Assembly (NCBI GenBank): GCA_021798915.1
Contig: JAJZBM010000011.1
Coordinates: 1-64,000, forward strand
Source of the DNA: Pseudomonadota bacterium
GTDB taxonomy: Bacteria; Pseudomonadota; Alphaproteobacteria; Acetobacterales; Acetobacteraceae
DNA: 64,000 bases
Direction: 5' to 3'
The notes below the pieces were generated by a model. That model was not told the DNA's origin, searched no databases, and saw only the letters and a program-made list of their open reading frames with translations. Each line of letters starts with the position of its first letter. Position 1 is the first letter of the stretch. Below are positions 11,098 through 21,319 of this stretch, piece by piece. A program made the translations under genes and the position numbers.

Positions 11098-12630
11098 GCG
11101 GAATTTTTCCTTCAACTCGCGCCGCAGGAGCTTGCCGGTTGGCGTGCGCGGCAGATTTTCGGCGAACACCACCGCGCGCGGACATTTGAGGCTCGCCATG
11201 CGCTCGCGACAGAAGGCGATCACTGCCTCCGGTGTGAGGCCGATGCGCTCCGGCGCCGCGACCGGCTGGACGACGGCGAGCACGATCTCGCCGAGATCGG
11301 GATCGGCAAGCCCGACCACCCCGGCATCGGCGATCAGCGGATGTTCGAGCAGCACACTCTCGATCTCCGCCGGATAAACATTGCTGCCGCCGGAGAGGAT
11401 GAGATCGCTGCGGCGATCACTGAGATAGAGATAGCCTTCCTCGTCGAGCCAGCCGAGATCGCCATAGCTCGCGAAGCCGCGGGCATTATAGGCGGCGGCG
11501 GTTTTTTCTGGGTCCTTGTGATAGGCGAAGCCGCCAGTGCCTTCGAACCAGATGCCGCCGACCTCGCCCGGCGGCAGCGCCTTGCCGTCTTCGTCGAGAA
11601 TGTGAAGCTTGCCATAAATCGGCCGCCCGACCGCGCCTTTATGGGCCAGCCATTCCTCGCTCTCGATCAGGGTGGTGCCGATGCGCTCTGAACCCGCATA
11701 GTATTCGACCAGGATCGGCCCCCACCAGGCGATCATTTTTTCCTTCACATGGATGGGGCAAGGAGCGGCGGCGTGGACCGCGCGCCGATGCGAGGCGAGG
11801 TCATAGCGCATGCGCACCGTCTCCGGCAGCGCCAGCATGCGGATGAACATCGTCGGCACCCATTGGCTGTGCGTGACGCGATAGCGGGCGATCGCCGCGA
11901 GCGCCGATTCGGGATCGAATTTGTCGAGGGCGACGACACTGACCCCGCGCGCCTGGGAATGGAGCGAATAGACATGCGGGGCTGCGTGATAAAGCGGCGC
12001 CGGCGAGAGATAGACGCTCTCGGGGCCGAAGCGGAGCGTGTGATCGAGGAGCTTCTCACCGGGTTGGGTGACGCCGCGCTGATCGGCGGCGAGCAGCGGG
12101 AAGCGGATCCCCTTCGGCCGTCCGGAAGTGCCCGAGGAATAGAGGAACTCGCGCCCGATCGGCCGCTCGGGAAGCGGCGCAGTGGCGGAAAACGGCGCGA
12201 CCAATGCGGCGAGCGACGTCTCCGCCGCGCCCGCCGCGCCATCGACCACCACCACCGTGAGGCGCCGGCGGATCTCGCCCGGCACCGCGGCGAGTAAGGC
12301 GCGGCTGGTGATCAGGAGGCGGGCCTCGCTGTCCTCGATCAGATAGCCGAGTTCGCGCGGCTTCAGATGCGTGTTCAGCATCGCGTAATAGAGCCCGACG
12401 CGGCGCGCGGCCCAGGCGATTTCGAAAATCTCCGGCCGGTTTTCGAGCAGGACGGCGATCATCGCCCCGGCTTCGAGGCCGTGCCCGATCAGCGCCTGGG
12501 CGAGGCGGCTGGCGCCCGCGTCGAGGGCGGCGAAACTTTCGATGATCCCGGATTGCGGGAAAATGATCGCGGGTTTCTCCGGCGTCCGCAAAGCGGCGGC
12601 ATGCAGTTCATCGGTCTGCGCTTCGGCCAT
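11068..12630 (-). CDS. Acyl-CoA synthetase (AMP-dependent ligase)
   Basis: The 520-residue protein is a member of the acyl-adenylate-forming ANL superfamily. The A3-type AMP motif is YSSGTSGRPKGI near residues 158-170. The acyl-adenylate motif around YYAGSER, the hinge SYGDLGWLDEEGYLYLSDR, and the catalytic lysine motif PRTPTGKLLRRELK at the C-terminus are all present. It should activate a carboxylic acid to its CoA thioester; the substrate is not readable. The start is placed at 12630 because GGGAGA lies just upstream. The divergent neighbour is a family III CoA-transferase or racemase gene, which suggests a shared acyl-CoA pathway. Its 3' end runs 30 bases into thiL on the other strand. Confidence 0.9.
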   Translation of the reverse strand: MAEAQTDELHAAALRTPEKPAIIFPQSGIIESFAALDAGASRLAQALIGHGLEAGAMIAVLLENRPEIFEIAWAARRVGLYYAMLNTHLKPRELGYLIEDSEARLLITSRALLAAVPGEIRRRLTVVVVDGAAGAAETSLAALVAPFSATAPLPERPIGREFLYSSGTSGRPKGIRFPLLAADQRGVTQPGEKLLDHTLRFGPESVYLSPAPLYHAAPHVYSLHSQARGVSVVALDKFDPESALAAIARYRVTHSQWVPTMFIRMLALPETVRMRYDLASHRRAVHAAAPCPIHVKEKMIAWWGPILVEYYAGSERIGTTLIESEEWLAHKGAVGRPIYGKLHILDEDGKALPPGEVGGIWFEGTGGFAYHKDPEKTAAAYNARGFASYGDLGWLDEEGYLYLSDRRSDLILSGGSNVYPAEIESVLLEHPLIADAGVVGLADPDLGEIVLAVVQPVAAPERIGLTPEAVIAFCRERMASLKCPRAVVFAENLPRTPTGKLLRRELKEKFRSEMAPAAGA

Positions 12631-12704
12631 GGCCTTTTCTCCCGCGGGCTTTTCTTGGAGTGGCGAAAGCATGCGACAAAGCCTCGGCCCCTTGCAAGCC
12701 GTCG

Positions 12705-12732
12705 TGGTTGACGACGCCCTGGTTGACGACGC
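12705..12732. promoter_or_regulatory. 13-bp direct repeat in divergent promoter region, operator candidate
   Basis: TGGTTGACGACGC occurs perfectly twice (12705-12717 and 12720-12732), a 15-base period. The first copy also closes a small dyad, GTCGT-GGTTG-ACGAC (12701-12715). It lies between the divergent acyl-CoA ligase and CoA-transferase genes, where a shared regulator would bind. No regulator is identified. Confidence 0.45.
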
Positions 12733-12774
12733 GGCCGCGCCCGGCCAGCCTGCATGAAAACGGAGGAAACGGTG

Positions 12775-13929
12775 ATGGTGGAACGGGAAGCAGAGGCGGC
12801 GCGCGGGCCGCTCGCCGGGGTGCGGGTGCTGGAACTCGCGGGGATCGGGCCGGGCCCGCTGGCGGCGATGCTGCTTGCCGATCTCGGCGCCGAGGTGATC
12901 CGCATCGATCGCCCGGGGGAAAGCCTCTCGCGCCTTCCCCCCGAGCGCGACCCGACGCGGCGCGGCCGGCGCAATCTCATCCTCGATCTCAAGCAAGCGG
13001 AGGCGGTTGCCGTGCTGCTCCGTCTCGTCGAGCGCGCCGATGTCATGATCGAGGGATTTCGCCCCGGGGTTGCCGAGCGTCTCGGCTTCGGACCCGTTCC
13101 CTGCCTCGAACGCAATCCGCGCCTCGTCTATGGCCGCATGACCGGGTTTGGCCAGGATGGGCCGCTTTCGCGGGCCGCCGGGCATGACCTCACCTATATC
13201 GCCCTCGCCGGCGCCTTGCATGGTATCGGTCGGGCCGGCGGGCCGCCGGTTCCGCCGCTCAATCTGGTCGGTGATTATGGCGGCGGCGCCATGTTCCTGA
13301 TCTTCGGCGTGCTCGCCGCCCTCATCGAGCGCGGGCGCTCGGGGCGCGGACAGGTGGTGGACGCGGCGATGGCGGAGGGGGCGGCGCTGCTGATGACGCC
13401 GTTTTACGGCCTCCACGCCGCCGGGCTCTGGCACGATGCGCGGGGCGAGAACCTGCTCGATGGCGGGGCGCCGTTTTACGACAGCTATCGCACGCAGGAT
13501 GGCGCCTATCTCGCCATCGCCGCGCTCGAGCCGAAATTCTTCGCCGAACTCGCGACCCTGATCGGGTTGCCCGAGGAAGATATCCGCCGGCAATATGATC
13601 GCGCCCATTGGCCAGCGCTCCGGGCGCGATTGACCACGATCATCGCCGGCAAAACCCGCCGCGAATGGGTGGCGCTACTCGAAGGGAGCGATGCCTGCGC
13701 CCATGGCGTGCTCGCCCTCGCCGAGGCGCCGCATCATCCCCATAATGTCGCGCGGCGGAGTTTTGTCGAGATCAATGGCGTGACCCAGCCGGCGCCGGCG
13801 CCACGCTTCAGCCGCACCCCGGCCGCCATCCCGCGCCCGCCCGCGCAGCCGGGGGCCGAGAGTGACGCGATCCTCGCCGAGGCCGGGCTCGACCCGGTGG
13901 CTCTGCGCGCCGCGGGCTTGCTTGGCTAG
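12775..13929 (+). CDS. Family III CoA-transferase / alpha-methylacyl-CoA racemase-like (CaiB/BaiF)
   Basis: The 384-residue protein matches the CaiB/BaiF fold. It carries the N-terminal GVRVLELAGIGPGPLAAMLLADLGAEVI, and RGRRNLILDLK binds CoA. The segment GHDLTYIALAGALH is where racemases keep the catalytic histidine, and GDYGGGAMF carries the aspartate. The His/Asp pair and the PPVPPLNLVGDYGGG context favour alpha-methylacyl-CoA racemase over formyl-CoA transferase. ATG 12775 is preferred because GGAGG ends eight bases upstream; an in-frame ATG at 12754 would add seven residues. It is divergent from the acyl-CoA ligase gene, so both probably handle branched acyl-CoA. Confidence 0.88.
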   Translation: MVEREAEAARGPLAGVRVLELAGIGPGPLAAMLLADLGAEVIRIDRPGESLSRLPPERDPTRRGRRNLILDLKQAEAVAVLLRLVERADVMIEGFRPGVAERLGFGPVPCLERNPRLVYGRMTGFGQDGPLSRAAGHDLTYIALAGALHGIGRAGGPPVPPLNLVGDYGGGAMFLIFGVLAALIERGRSGRGQVVDAAMAEGAALLMTPFYGLHAAGLWHDARGENLLDGGAPFYDSYRTQDGAYLAIAALEPKFFAELATLIGLPEEDIRRQYDRAHWPALRARLTTIIAGKTRREWVALLEGSDACAHGVLALAEAPHHPHNVARRSFVEINGVTQPAPAPRFSRTPAAIPRPPAQPGAESDAILAEAGLDPVALRAAGLLG

Positions 13930-13993
13930 ATGGGCGGCCACGGATGCGAAGGCGGGGCGATACGCTCGAAAATGTCTCGCAAAGCGGGGGCGC

Positions 13994-14018
13994 GGACACA
14001 AAAAATCTATTTTTGTCC
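13994..14018 (+). terminator. Weak hairpin after the CoA-transferase gene
   Basis: GGACA with A-rich continuation pairs with TTTTTGTCC, leaving one bulged base. A pyrimidine-rich but not T-rich stretch follows. It may end the transcript from 12775; the structure is weak. Confidence 0.25.
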
Positions 14019-14125
14019 GTCACTTCCCTTCTCTTTGTGAGGCGTGGCATGCTGCCATATCATGACGATTAGCCGCTTGCGCGCGCGCCGCGGAAGCCGG
14101 CGAAGGCAGACGGGGAACGGACGGA

Positions 14126-17100
14126 ATGAAGCACGCCGCGGTCACGCTCGATGACAAATATGCCGTCGAGGTCGAGGAGGTCCATCTCACCGGGACGCAG
14201 GCCCTGGTGCGTCTCCCGATGCTGCAGCACGCGCTCGACCGCGCCGCCGGGCGCAACACCGCCGGCTTCATCTCCGGCTATCGCGGCTCGCCGCTCGGCG
14301 GGCTCGATATCCAGCTTTTTGCCGCCAAATCCCATCTCGCCGAGCATCACATCCATTTCCAGCCCGGCGTGAACGAGGAATCGGCGGCGACCGCGGTCTG
14401 GGGCACGCAACTCTCGCCGCTGCTCGCCGGCGCCAAATACGATGGCGTGTTTGCGCTCTGGTACGGCAAGGGGCCGGGGGTCGATCGCTCGGGCGATGCC
14501 TTCAAACACGCGAATTTTGCCGGAACCTCCCCCAATGGCGGCGCTTTGCTGGTCGCCGGTGATGACCACGCCTGCAAATCCTCGACGGTTCCGCATCAGA
14601 GCGAGCCCGCCTTCATCGCCGGCCTGATCCCGGTTCTGGTGCCGGCCGGGGTCGCCGATATCGTGACCCTTGGTCTTCATGGCTGGGCGATGTCGCGCTA
14701 TTCCGGGCTCTATACCGGGTTCAAGACGGTCGCCGACGTGGTCGAAACCTCGACCACCATCCGCTTCGATCTGCACGATTTCCGCCCCGACCTCCCCGAG
14801 CGCGCCCACGATCAGCGACACTTCATTCGCCTCCACGACCAGCCGCTGGAGATGGAGCGGCGCGTGCATCTGTTCGGCCTGCCGATGGTGCGCGACTATG
14901 TCCGTGCCAATCGCCTCGATCGCGTTTTGCGCCGCGATCCCGGGGCGCGGTTCGGCATCATCACCGCTGGTAAATCGACCTTCGATCTCGCCCAGGCGCT
15001 CGATGATCTCGGGCTCGCCGGCGCCGAGGCCGGGCTCGCGGTGCTCAAGCTCGCGCTCACCTGGCCGATCGTGCCCGAGACCATCCGCGACTTCGCCTCC
15101 GGGCTCGATGAGATCCTGGTCGTCGAGGAAAAACAGCCGGTGATCGAGAGCCAGGTCAAGGAGATCCTCTACGGCAGCGCCAATGCGCCGCGCATCACCG
15201 GCAAACATGATCCGGCGGGCGAATGGCTGCTCCGCGCCTCGTCCGAACTCTCCGCCGACGACATTGCTCGGGCTCTTGTCCGCCGCCTCGCCGCTTTGGG
15301 CCGCGAGAGCGAGACCATGCGCGCCCGCATCCAGGCGTTGGATGCCAAGGAGGCAGCGCTGGCGAAGCTCGATCCCGGCGCGGTGCGCAAGCCCTATTTC
15401 TGCTCCGGCTGTCCGCACAACACGTCGACCAAGGTGATCGACGGCTCGCGCGCGCTGGCCGGCATCGGCTGTCATTTCATGGCGATGTGGATGGACCGCC
15501 ACACCGACACCTATTCCCAGATGGGCGGCGAGGGCGCGCAATGGATCGGCCAGGCGCCGTTCACCGAGGAAAAACACGTCTTCGTCAATATCGGTGACGG
15601 CACCTATTTTCATTCCGGCAGCCTCGCCATCCGCGCCGCCGTCGCCGCCGGTGTGAACGCAACCTACAAAGTGCTGTTCAACGACGCCGTCGCGATGACC
15701 GGCGGCCAGCATCTCGACGGCCAGATCACGCCGGCACGGATCACCCGTCAGCTCGCCGCCGAAGGGGTCGGGCGCATCGTCGTCGTCACCGACGAGCCGG
15801 AGAAATATGCCCCCGTCACCGACCTCGCCCCCGGTGTCGAGGTCCGCCATCGCCGTCAACTCGAAGAGACCGAGCGCGAACTGCGCGAGATCGCGGGCGT
15901 CACCGCGATCGTCTATGACCAAACCTGCGCCTCCGAAAAGCGCCGGCGGCGCAAGCGCGGCGTGATGGTCGACCCGCCCCGGCGCGCCTTCATCAACGCG
16001 CGTGTCTGTGAGGGCTGTGGCGATTGCTCGGTCGCTTCGAACTGTCTTTCGGTGACGCCCAAAGACACCGCATTCGGGGTCAAGCGCGAAATCAACCAAT
16101 CCTCCTGCAACAAGGATTTTTCCTGCATCGAAGGGTTCTGTCCGAGCTTCGTCACTGTTCATGGCGGCAAGCCGCGCCGCGCCGCGCCCGCCGAGGCCAA
16201 GCCGTTCGCCGATCTTCCGGAGCCGATTCTGCCGGCGTTGGAGCGCCCCTATGGCCTGCTCGTCGCCGGCGTCGGCGGCACCGGCGTCGTCACCATCGGC
16301 GCCTTGCTCGGCACGGCGGCGCATATCGAGGGCAAGGCGATCAGTGTCCTCGATCAGGCCGGGCTCGCGCAAAAGGGTGGCAGCGTCTGGAGCCATATCA
16401 AGATCGCCGCCAGCGCCGAGGATCTGCGCGCCCTTCGCGTCTCGCGCGCCAGCGCCGATCTCCTGCTTGCCTGCGATCTCGTGGTTGGCGCCGGTGGTGA
16501 GGCGCTGGCGAGTACGGCGCTCGGGCGGACGCAGGCGGTGGTCAACACCCATGAAACGATCACCGCCGATTTCGTACTCAACCCCGGCACGCGCCTCGCC
16601 GCCTCGCCGCTCCTTGCCGCGATCGCGGACGCCGTCGGGGGGGAAGCGATGGCGGTTATGGACGCGACGGCGCTGGCGACGGCGCTGATCGGCGATGCCA
16701 TCGCAACCAATCTGTTCCTGCTCGGCTATGCCTATCAGCGTGGCTTGGTGCCGATCGGCGCGGCGGCGATCGAACGCGCGATCGAACTCAATGCGACCGC
16801 GGTCGAGGCCAATCGCGCGGCGTTCAATTGGGGCCGTTCAGCGGCGGTCGATCTCGCGCGTGTGCGCACACTCGCGGGGTTGGCGGCGCCGGACGCGGCG
16901 CCTTCGGCGAAGCCCGATATCGCAACCCTGGTCGAGCGGTTTGCCGCTGAACTGGTGCGCTATCAGGGGCGCGGATTGGCGCGCCGCTATCGTGACCGCG
17001 TCGAAAAACTTCGCGCCCGGGCCGCCGATTACGGCGCCGAGGGTCAAGCCCTGGCCGAGACGGTCGCACGCAACTACTTCAAGCTCCTCGCCTACAAGGA

Positions 17101-17566
17101 TGAATACGAGGTCGCGCGGCTGTTCGCCGATCGCGCCTTCCGCGCCGAGCTTGCGCGCCAGTTCGAGGGCGATTACCGGCTCGAATTCCATCTCGCGCCG
17201 CCGCTTCTCGCCAAGCGCGATCCCCGCACCGGCCATCTCCGGAAACGCGCTTTCGGCGGCTGGATGATGCCGGTTTTCTCGGTGCTGCGGTATGGCAAGT
17301 TTCTGCGTGGGACGCGCCTCGATCTCTTCGGCCGGACCGATGAACGCCGCGCCGAACGCGCGCTGATTGCTGAATACGAAGCTTTGCTCGATGAATTCTC
17401 GGCCAACCTGGGTGCGGACAATCTCGCCGCGGCGCGCGCGCTCGCGTCACTTCCGGAGCAGATCGCCGGCTACGGCCATGTGAAGGAGCGGCGGATGCGC
17501 GAGGCCGCGCGGGCGCGCGAAATCCATCTCGCCCGCTATCGCGCCGGGGCGCAGGCGCGGCCATAA
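14126..17566 (+). CDS. Indolepyruvate ferredoxin oxidoreductase, fused alpha/beta type
   Basis: This 1146-residue single-chain enzyme of the 2-oxoacid:ferredoxin oxidoreductase family oxidatively decarboxylates aryl pyruvates to acyl-CoA. The order is an N-terminal pyrimidine-binding and transketolase-C region, then a TPP domain with the cysteine motif CSGCPHNTS near residue 426 and GDGTYFHSG near 490. A ferredoxin-like cluster region (CEGCGDC, SNCLSV, SCNKDFSC, GFCPSF) spans about 625-675. The C-terminal gamma domain begins at LLVAGVGGTGVVTIG near 712. Archaeal IorA and IorB are separate; this long fusion is normal in proteobacteria. The gene stands alone, and its stop abuts the hsp20 terminator on the other strand. 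Confidence 0.93.
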   Translation: MKHAAVTLDDKYAVEVEEVHLTGTQALVRLPMLQHALDRAAGRNTAGFISGYRGSPLGGLDIQLFAAKSHLAEHHIHFQPGVNEESAATAVWGTQLSPLLAGAKYDGVFALWYGKGPGVDRSGDAFKHANFAGTSPNGGALLVAGDDHACKSSTVPHQSEPAFIAGLIPVLVPAGVADIVTLGLHGWAMSRYSGLYTGFKTVADVVETSTTIRFDLHDFRPDLPERAHDQRHFIRLHDQPLEMERRVHLFGLPMVRDYVRANRLDRVLRRDPGARFGIITAGKSTFDLAQALDDLGLAGAEAGLAVLKLALTWPIVPETIRDFASGLDEILVVEEKQPVIESQVKEILYGSANAPRITGKHDPAGEWLLRASSELSADDIARALVRRLAALGRESETMRARIQALDAKEAALAKLDPGAVRKPYFCSGCPHNTSTKVIDGSRALAGIGCHFMAMWMDRHTDTYSQMGGEGAQWIGQAPFTEEKHVFVNIGDGTYFHSGSLAIRAAVAAGVNATYKVLFNDAVAMTGGQHLDGQITPARITRQLAAEGVGRIVVVTDEPEKYAPVTDLAPGVEVRHRRQLEETERELREIAGVTAIVYDQTCASEKRRRRKRGVMVDPPRRAFINARVCEGCGDCSVASNCLSVTPKDTAFGVKREINQSSCNKDFSCIEGFCPSFVTVHGGKPRRAAPAEAKPFADLPEPILPALERPYGLLVAGVGGTGVVTIGALLGTAAHIEGKAISVLDQAGLAQKGGSVWSHIKIAASAEDLRALRVSRASADLLLACDLVVGAGGEALASTALGRTQAVVNTHETITADFVLNPGTRLAASPLLAAIADAVGGEAMAVMDATALATALIGDAIATNLFLLGYAYQRGLVPIGAAAIERAIELNATAVEANRAAFNWGRSAAVDLARVRTLAGLAAPDAAPSAKPDIATLVERFAAELVRYQGRGLARRYRDRVEKLRARAADYGAEGQALAETVARNYFKLLAYKDEYEVARLFADRAFRAELARQFEGDYRLEFHLAPPLLAKRDPRTGHLRKRAFGGWMMPVFSVLRYGKFLRGTRLDLFGRTDERRAERALIAEYEALLDEFSANLGADNLAAARALASLPEQIAGYGHVKERRMREAARAREIHLARYRAGAQARP

Positions 17567-17592
17567 AAAAACCGGGGGGCATGGCCCCCCGG
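17565..17592 (-). terminator. Intrinsic terminator of hsp20
   Basis: A perfect 9-bp stem, CCGGGGGGC-ATG-GCCCCCCGG (17572-17592), is followed on the minus strand by seven T residues (17571-17565). This is a classic rho-independent terminator for the leftward hsp20 gene. Its T-run overlaps the stop codon of the convergent oxidoreductase gene. Confidence 0.9.
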
Positions 17593-17605
17593 CGGGAAGA
17601 GGAGA

Positions 17606-18058
17606 TCAGGCCGCGTGGGCGAGGGTTCGCGGCGCCTCACCGGCCTGGATCGGCACCTGGCGCGGCTTCAGGCTTTCCGGCACCACGCGCTTCAGATTGA
17701 TGTGGAGAAGGCCGTTTTTCAGGTCTGCCCCCTCGACCACGAGATGATCGGCAAGCACGAAACGGCGCTCGAACGACCGCCCGGCGATGCCACGGTAGAG
17801 GATTTCCGTCTGCGGCCCTTCCTTCGCCACACGTCCGGCGATGGAGAGCGCATTCTCCTTGATGGTGATCTCCAGGTCTTCCTGCGCGAAACCGGCCACC
17901 GCCATGGTGATACGGTATTGGTCTTCGCTCAGCTTCTCGATGTTGTAGGGCGGGTAGGACGAGGCCTCGGCCCCGGCCTGGGCGCTGTCCATCATCTGCG
18001 CCAAGCGGTCAAAGCCAATGGCGGTGCGAAACAGCGGCGCGAAATCGAATCCAGTCAT
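17606..18058 (-). CDS. Small heat shock protein (Hsp20 / alpha-crystallin family)
   Basis: The 150-residue protein has the class A bacterial sHSP pattern: N-terminal PLFRTAIGFDRLAQMMD, then an alpha-crystallin domain beginning YPPYNIEKLSEDQYRI. It continues through FAQEDLEITIKENALSI, ILYRGIAGRSFERRFVLADHVE-like beta strands, and NGLLHINLKR near the end. It holds unfolding proteins in the cytoplasm. The ATG at 18058 is chosen because GGAGGG lies 7 bases upstream and the conserved sequence begins there. Upstream lie a sigma-32-like promoter and a ROSE-like hairpin, so heat control at both transcription and translation is likely. A strong terminator follows. Confidence 0.95.
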   Translation of the reverse strand: MTGFDFAPLFRTAIGFDRLAQMMDSAQAGAEASSYPPYNIEKLSEDQYRITMAVAGFAQEDLEITIKENALSIAGRVAKEGPQTEILYRGIAGRSFERRFVLADHLVVEGADLKNGLLHINLKRVVPESLKPRQVPIQAGEAPRTLAHAA

Positions 18059-18063
18059 TGAAC

Positions 18064-18087
18064 AACCCTCCAGTATCCAGCAAGGTT
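18064..18087 (-). promoter_or_regulatory. ROSE-like RNA thermometer hairpin over the hsp20 ribosome-binding site
   Basis: In the hsp20 leader, AACCTTGCT (minus strand, 18087-18079) can pair with TGGAGGGTT (18072-18064), which contains the GGAGGG ribosome site. The pairing runs A-U, A-U, C-G, C-G, U-G, U-A, then a bulged G, then C-G and U-G. The TTGCT with a single bulged G opposite the Shine-Dalgarno is the hallmark of ROSE thermometers upstream of small heat-shock genes in alphaproteobacteria. The fold is hand-drawn. Confidence 0.7.
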
Positions 18088-18159
18088 TCAGTTTGGCCGC
18101 CCGAGCGGGCCGGCCGCGAAAGACGCCGGAACCCCTGGTGGGCATCCCGGCATGACTGG

Positions 18160-18188
18160 ATATTGGACGAAACGGGGCTCCGTTCAAG
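18160..18188 (-). promoter_or_regulatory. Candidate RpoH (sigma-32) promoter of hsp20
   Basis: On the minus strand CTTGAA (18188-18183) is followed by CCAATAT (18166-18160), with 18 bases between CTTG and the -10. This agrees well with the alphaproteobacterial RpoH pattern CTTG-N17/18-CYTATNT. It would give a leader of roughly 90 bases that includes the ROSE-like hairpin. Confidence 0.6.
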
Positions 18189-18217
18189 AGCCCAGCAGGC
18201 GGCGCAAACGGCTGTCG

Positions 18218-18445
18218 TCAGCCGCGCTTGAGGCCGATTCCGGCGAATTTCTTGTTGAATTTCGCGACCTGGCCGCCCGTATCGACGATACGCTGCACGC
18301 CGGTCCAGGCGGGGTGGGATTTGGGGTCGATGTCGAGCCGGAGCGTATCCCCAGCCTTGCCCCAGGTGGAGCGGGTGGTGAACTGGGTGCCATCGGTCAT
18401 GACGACCGTGATCTCATGATAATCGGGGTGAATGCCTTGCTTCAT
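18218..18445 (-). CDS. rpmE: 50S ribosomal protein L31
   Basis: The 75-residue protein has the L31 sequence [20 protein letters not shown] and [13 protein letters not shown]. It contains no cysteine, so it is the zinc-independent form, which is common in alphaproteobacteria. It is part of the large ribosomal subunit. The ATG at 18445 is preceded by GGAG at seven bases. It follows the Spy-like gene on the same strand, with a long GC hairpin between them. Confidence 0.96.
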   Translation of the reverse strand: MKQGIHPDYHEITVVMTDGTQFTTRSTWGKAGDTLRLDIDPKSHPAWTGVQRIVDTGGQVAKFNKKFAGIGLKRG

Positions 18446-18508
18446 CGCACGCTCCAGAACTGTCCCGCCGATACCGACCGGCGGGCGAAGGGTGGGTGAT
18501 AGCGGCAA

Positions 18509-18534
18509 CGCCGCCGGCGAGCAAGCCGGCGGCG
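18509..18534. terminator. GC-rich perfect hairpin between spy-like gene and rpmE
   Basis: CGCCGCCGGC and GCCGGCGGCG form a perfect 10-bp stem with loop GAGCAA. No T-run follows on either strand, so it may be an attenuator, a processing signal or a terminator that depends on other factors. Confidence 0.4.
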
Positions 18535-18553
18535 CTAGGTGGAATGATCCGGA

Positions 18554-19105
18554 TTAATTTTGCCCCGGCTGGCTCATCGGCATCTGTGGCATCTGGCCGT
18601 TGGGCATTTGCCCGTTCGGCATCTGGCCGCCCTGCATCCGTGCCTTGCGCCGCGCCTCCTGGTAGCGGAAGGCGGCATCGGCGGCGTGGCGCTGCTCGGG
18701 CGAGAGCACGTCATAGAGCGCGGTGAAGGCCGGGATCAGGCGATGCATGTTGCTGACATGGGCCTCGGCGATCCGCTCATAGGATTTCAAGCTATCGACC
18801 GCGTTCATCTGGTCGAAATGGCTGGCGCGCTCCTTGAACAACGTCTCCATGTCGGTTGCGTTCTCACGCATCACCCGCGCCAGCGTCTGCCATTGCGGCT
18901 CCTGCGCCGCGGTGATCTTGAGGGTCTGGTGCAATTGCGCGATCTGGCGGTTTACCCGCTCCATCGGGTCTTGTTTGTGGCCTTGCGGCATCGGCTGGCC
19001 ATCCGGCATCCCCATTTGCTGGGCGAGGACGGGGCTGGCGAGCAGCGGTGCGGCGAGCAGCCCGAAGGAGAGGGCGAGGGCGCGGAGCCGGGGTGAGCGT
19101 GTCAT
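18554..19105 (-). CDS. Spy/CpxP-like periplasmic protein (LTXXQ type)
   Basis: The protein of about 183 residues begins with a clear Sec signal peptide (arginines, then ALALSFGLLAAPLLASPVLA, cleaved after AQ near residue 28). The mature part is helical and Met/Gln rich, with DPMERVNRQIAQLHQTLKIT and an LSPEQ motif near residue 140, as in the Spy/CpxP periplasmic chaperone family. The C-terminal tail repeats MPNGQ twice and is methionine rich, which could bind metals such as copper. The start at 19105 is chosen for GGAGAG just upstream; an ATG four codons earlier is possible. It probably senses or buffers envelope or metal stress; this is inferred. Confidence 0.75.
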   Translation of the reverse strand: MTRSPRLRALALSFGLLAAPLLASPVLAQQMGMPDGQPMPQGHKQDPMERVNRQIAQLHQTLKITAAQEPQWQTLARVMRENATDMETLFKERASHFDQMNAVDSLKSYERIAEAHVSNMHRLIPAFTALYDVLSPEQRHAADAAFRYQEARRKARMQGGQMPNGQMPNGQMPQMPMSQPGQN

Positions 19106-19291
19106 GGGTCTCTCCATTTTTGCGTCGACGCAGCGGGCCGACCCGATGCGAGGATAGCGGGACCATGCCCGAAGACTGTAACGGAAACGAGTGCGCCACG
19201 TTTCAAACCTTTGCCGCGGCGATCACGTTTCCTTTGGCGAGCGGATTCCTTGACGAGAATCGGCGAGAACAAGATGCTCTCGGTTCTTTTC

Positions 19292-21312
<2,021 letters not shown>

Positions 21313-21319
21313 GCGGCGG

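Noticed and set aside
14069-16552. 827-codon minus-strand frame opposite the indolepyruvate oxidoreductase
   Set aside because: Composition is typical of antisense to GC-rich coding DNA, and the plus strand has an intact enzyme.
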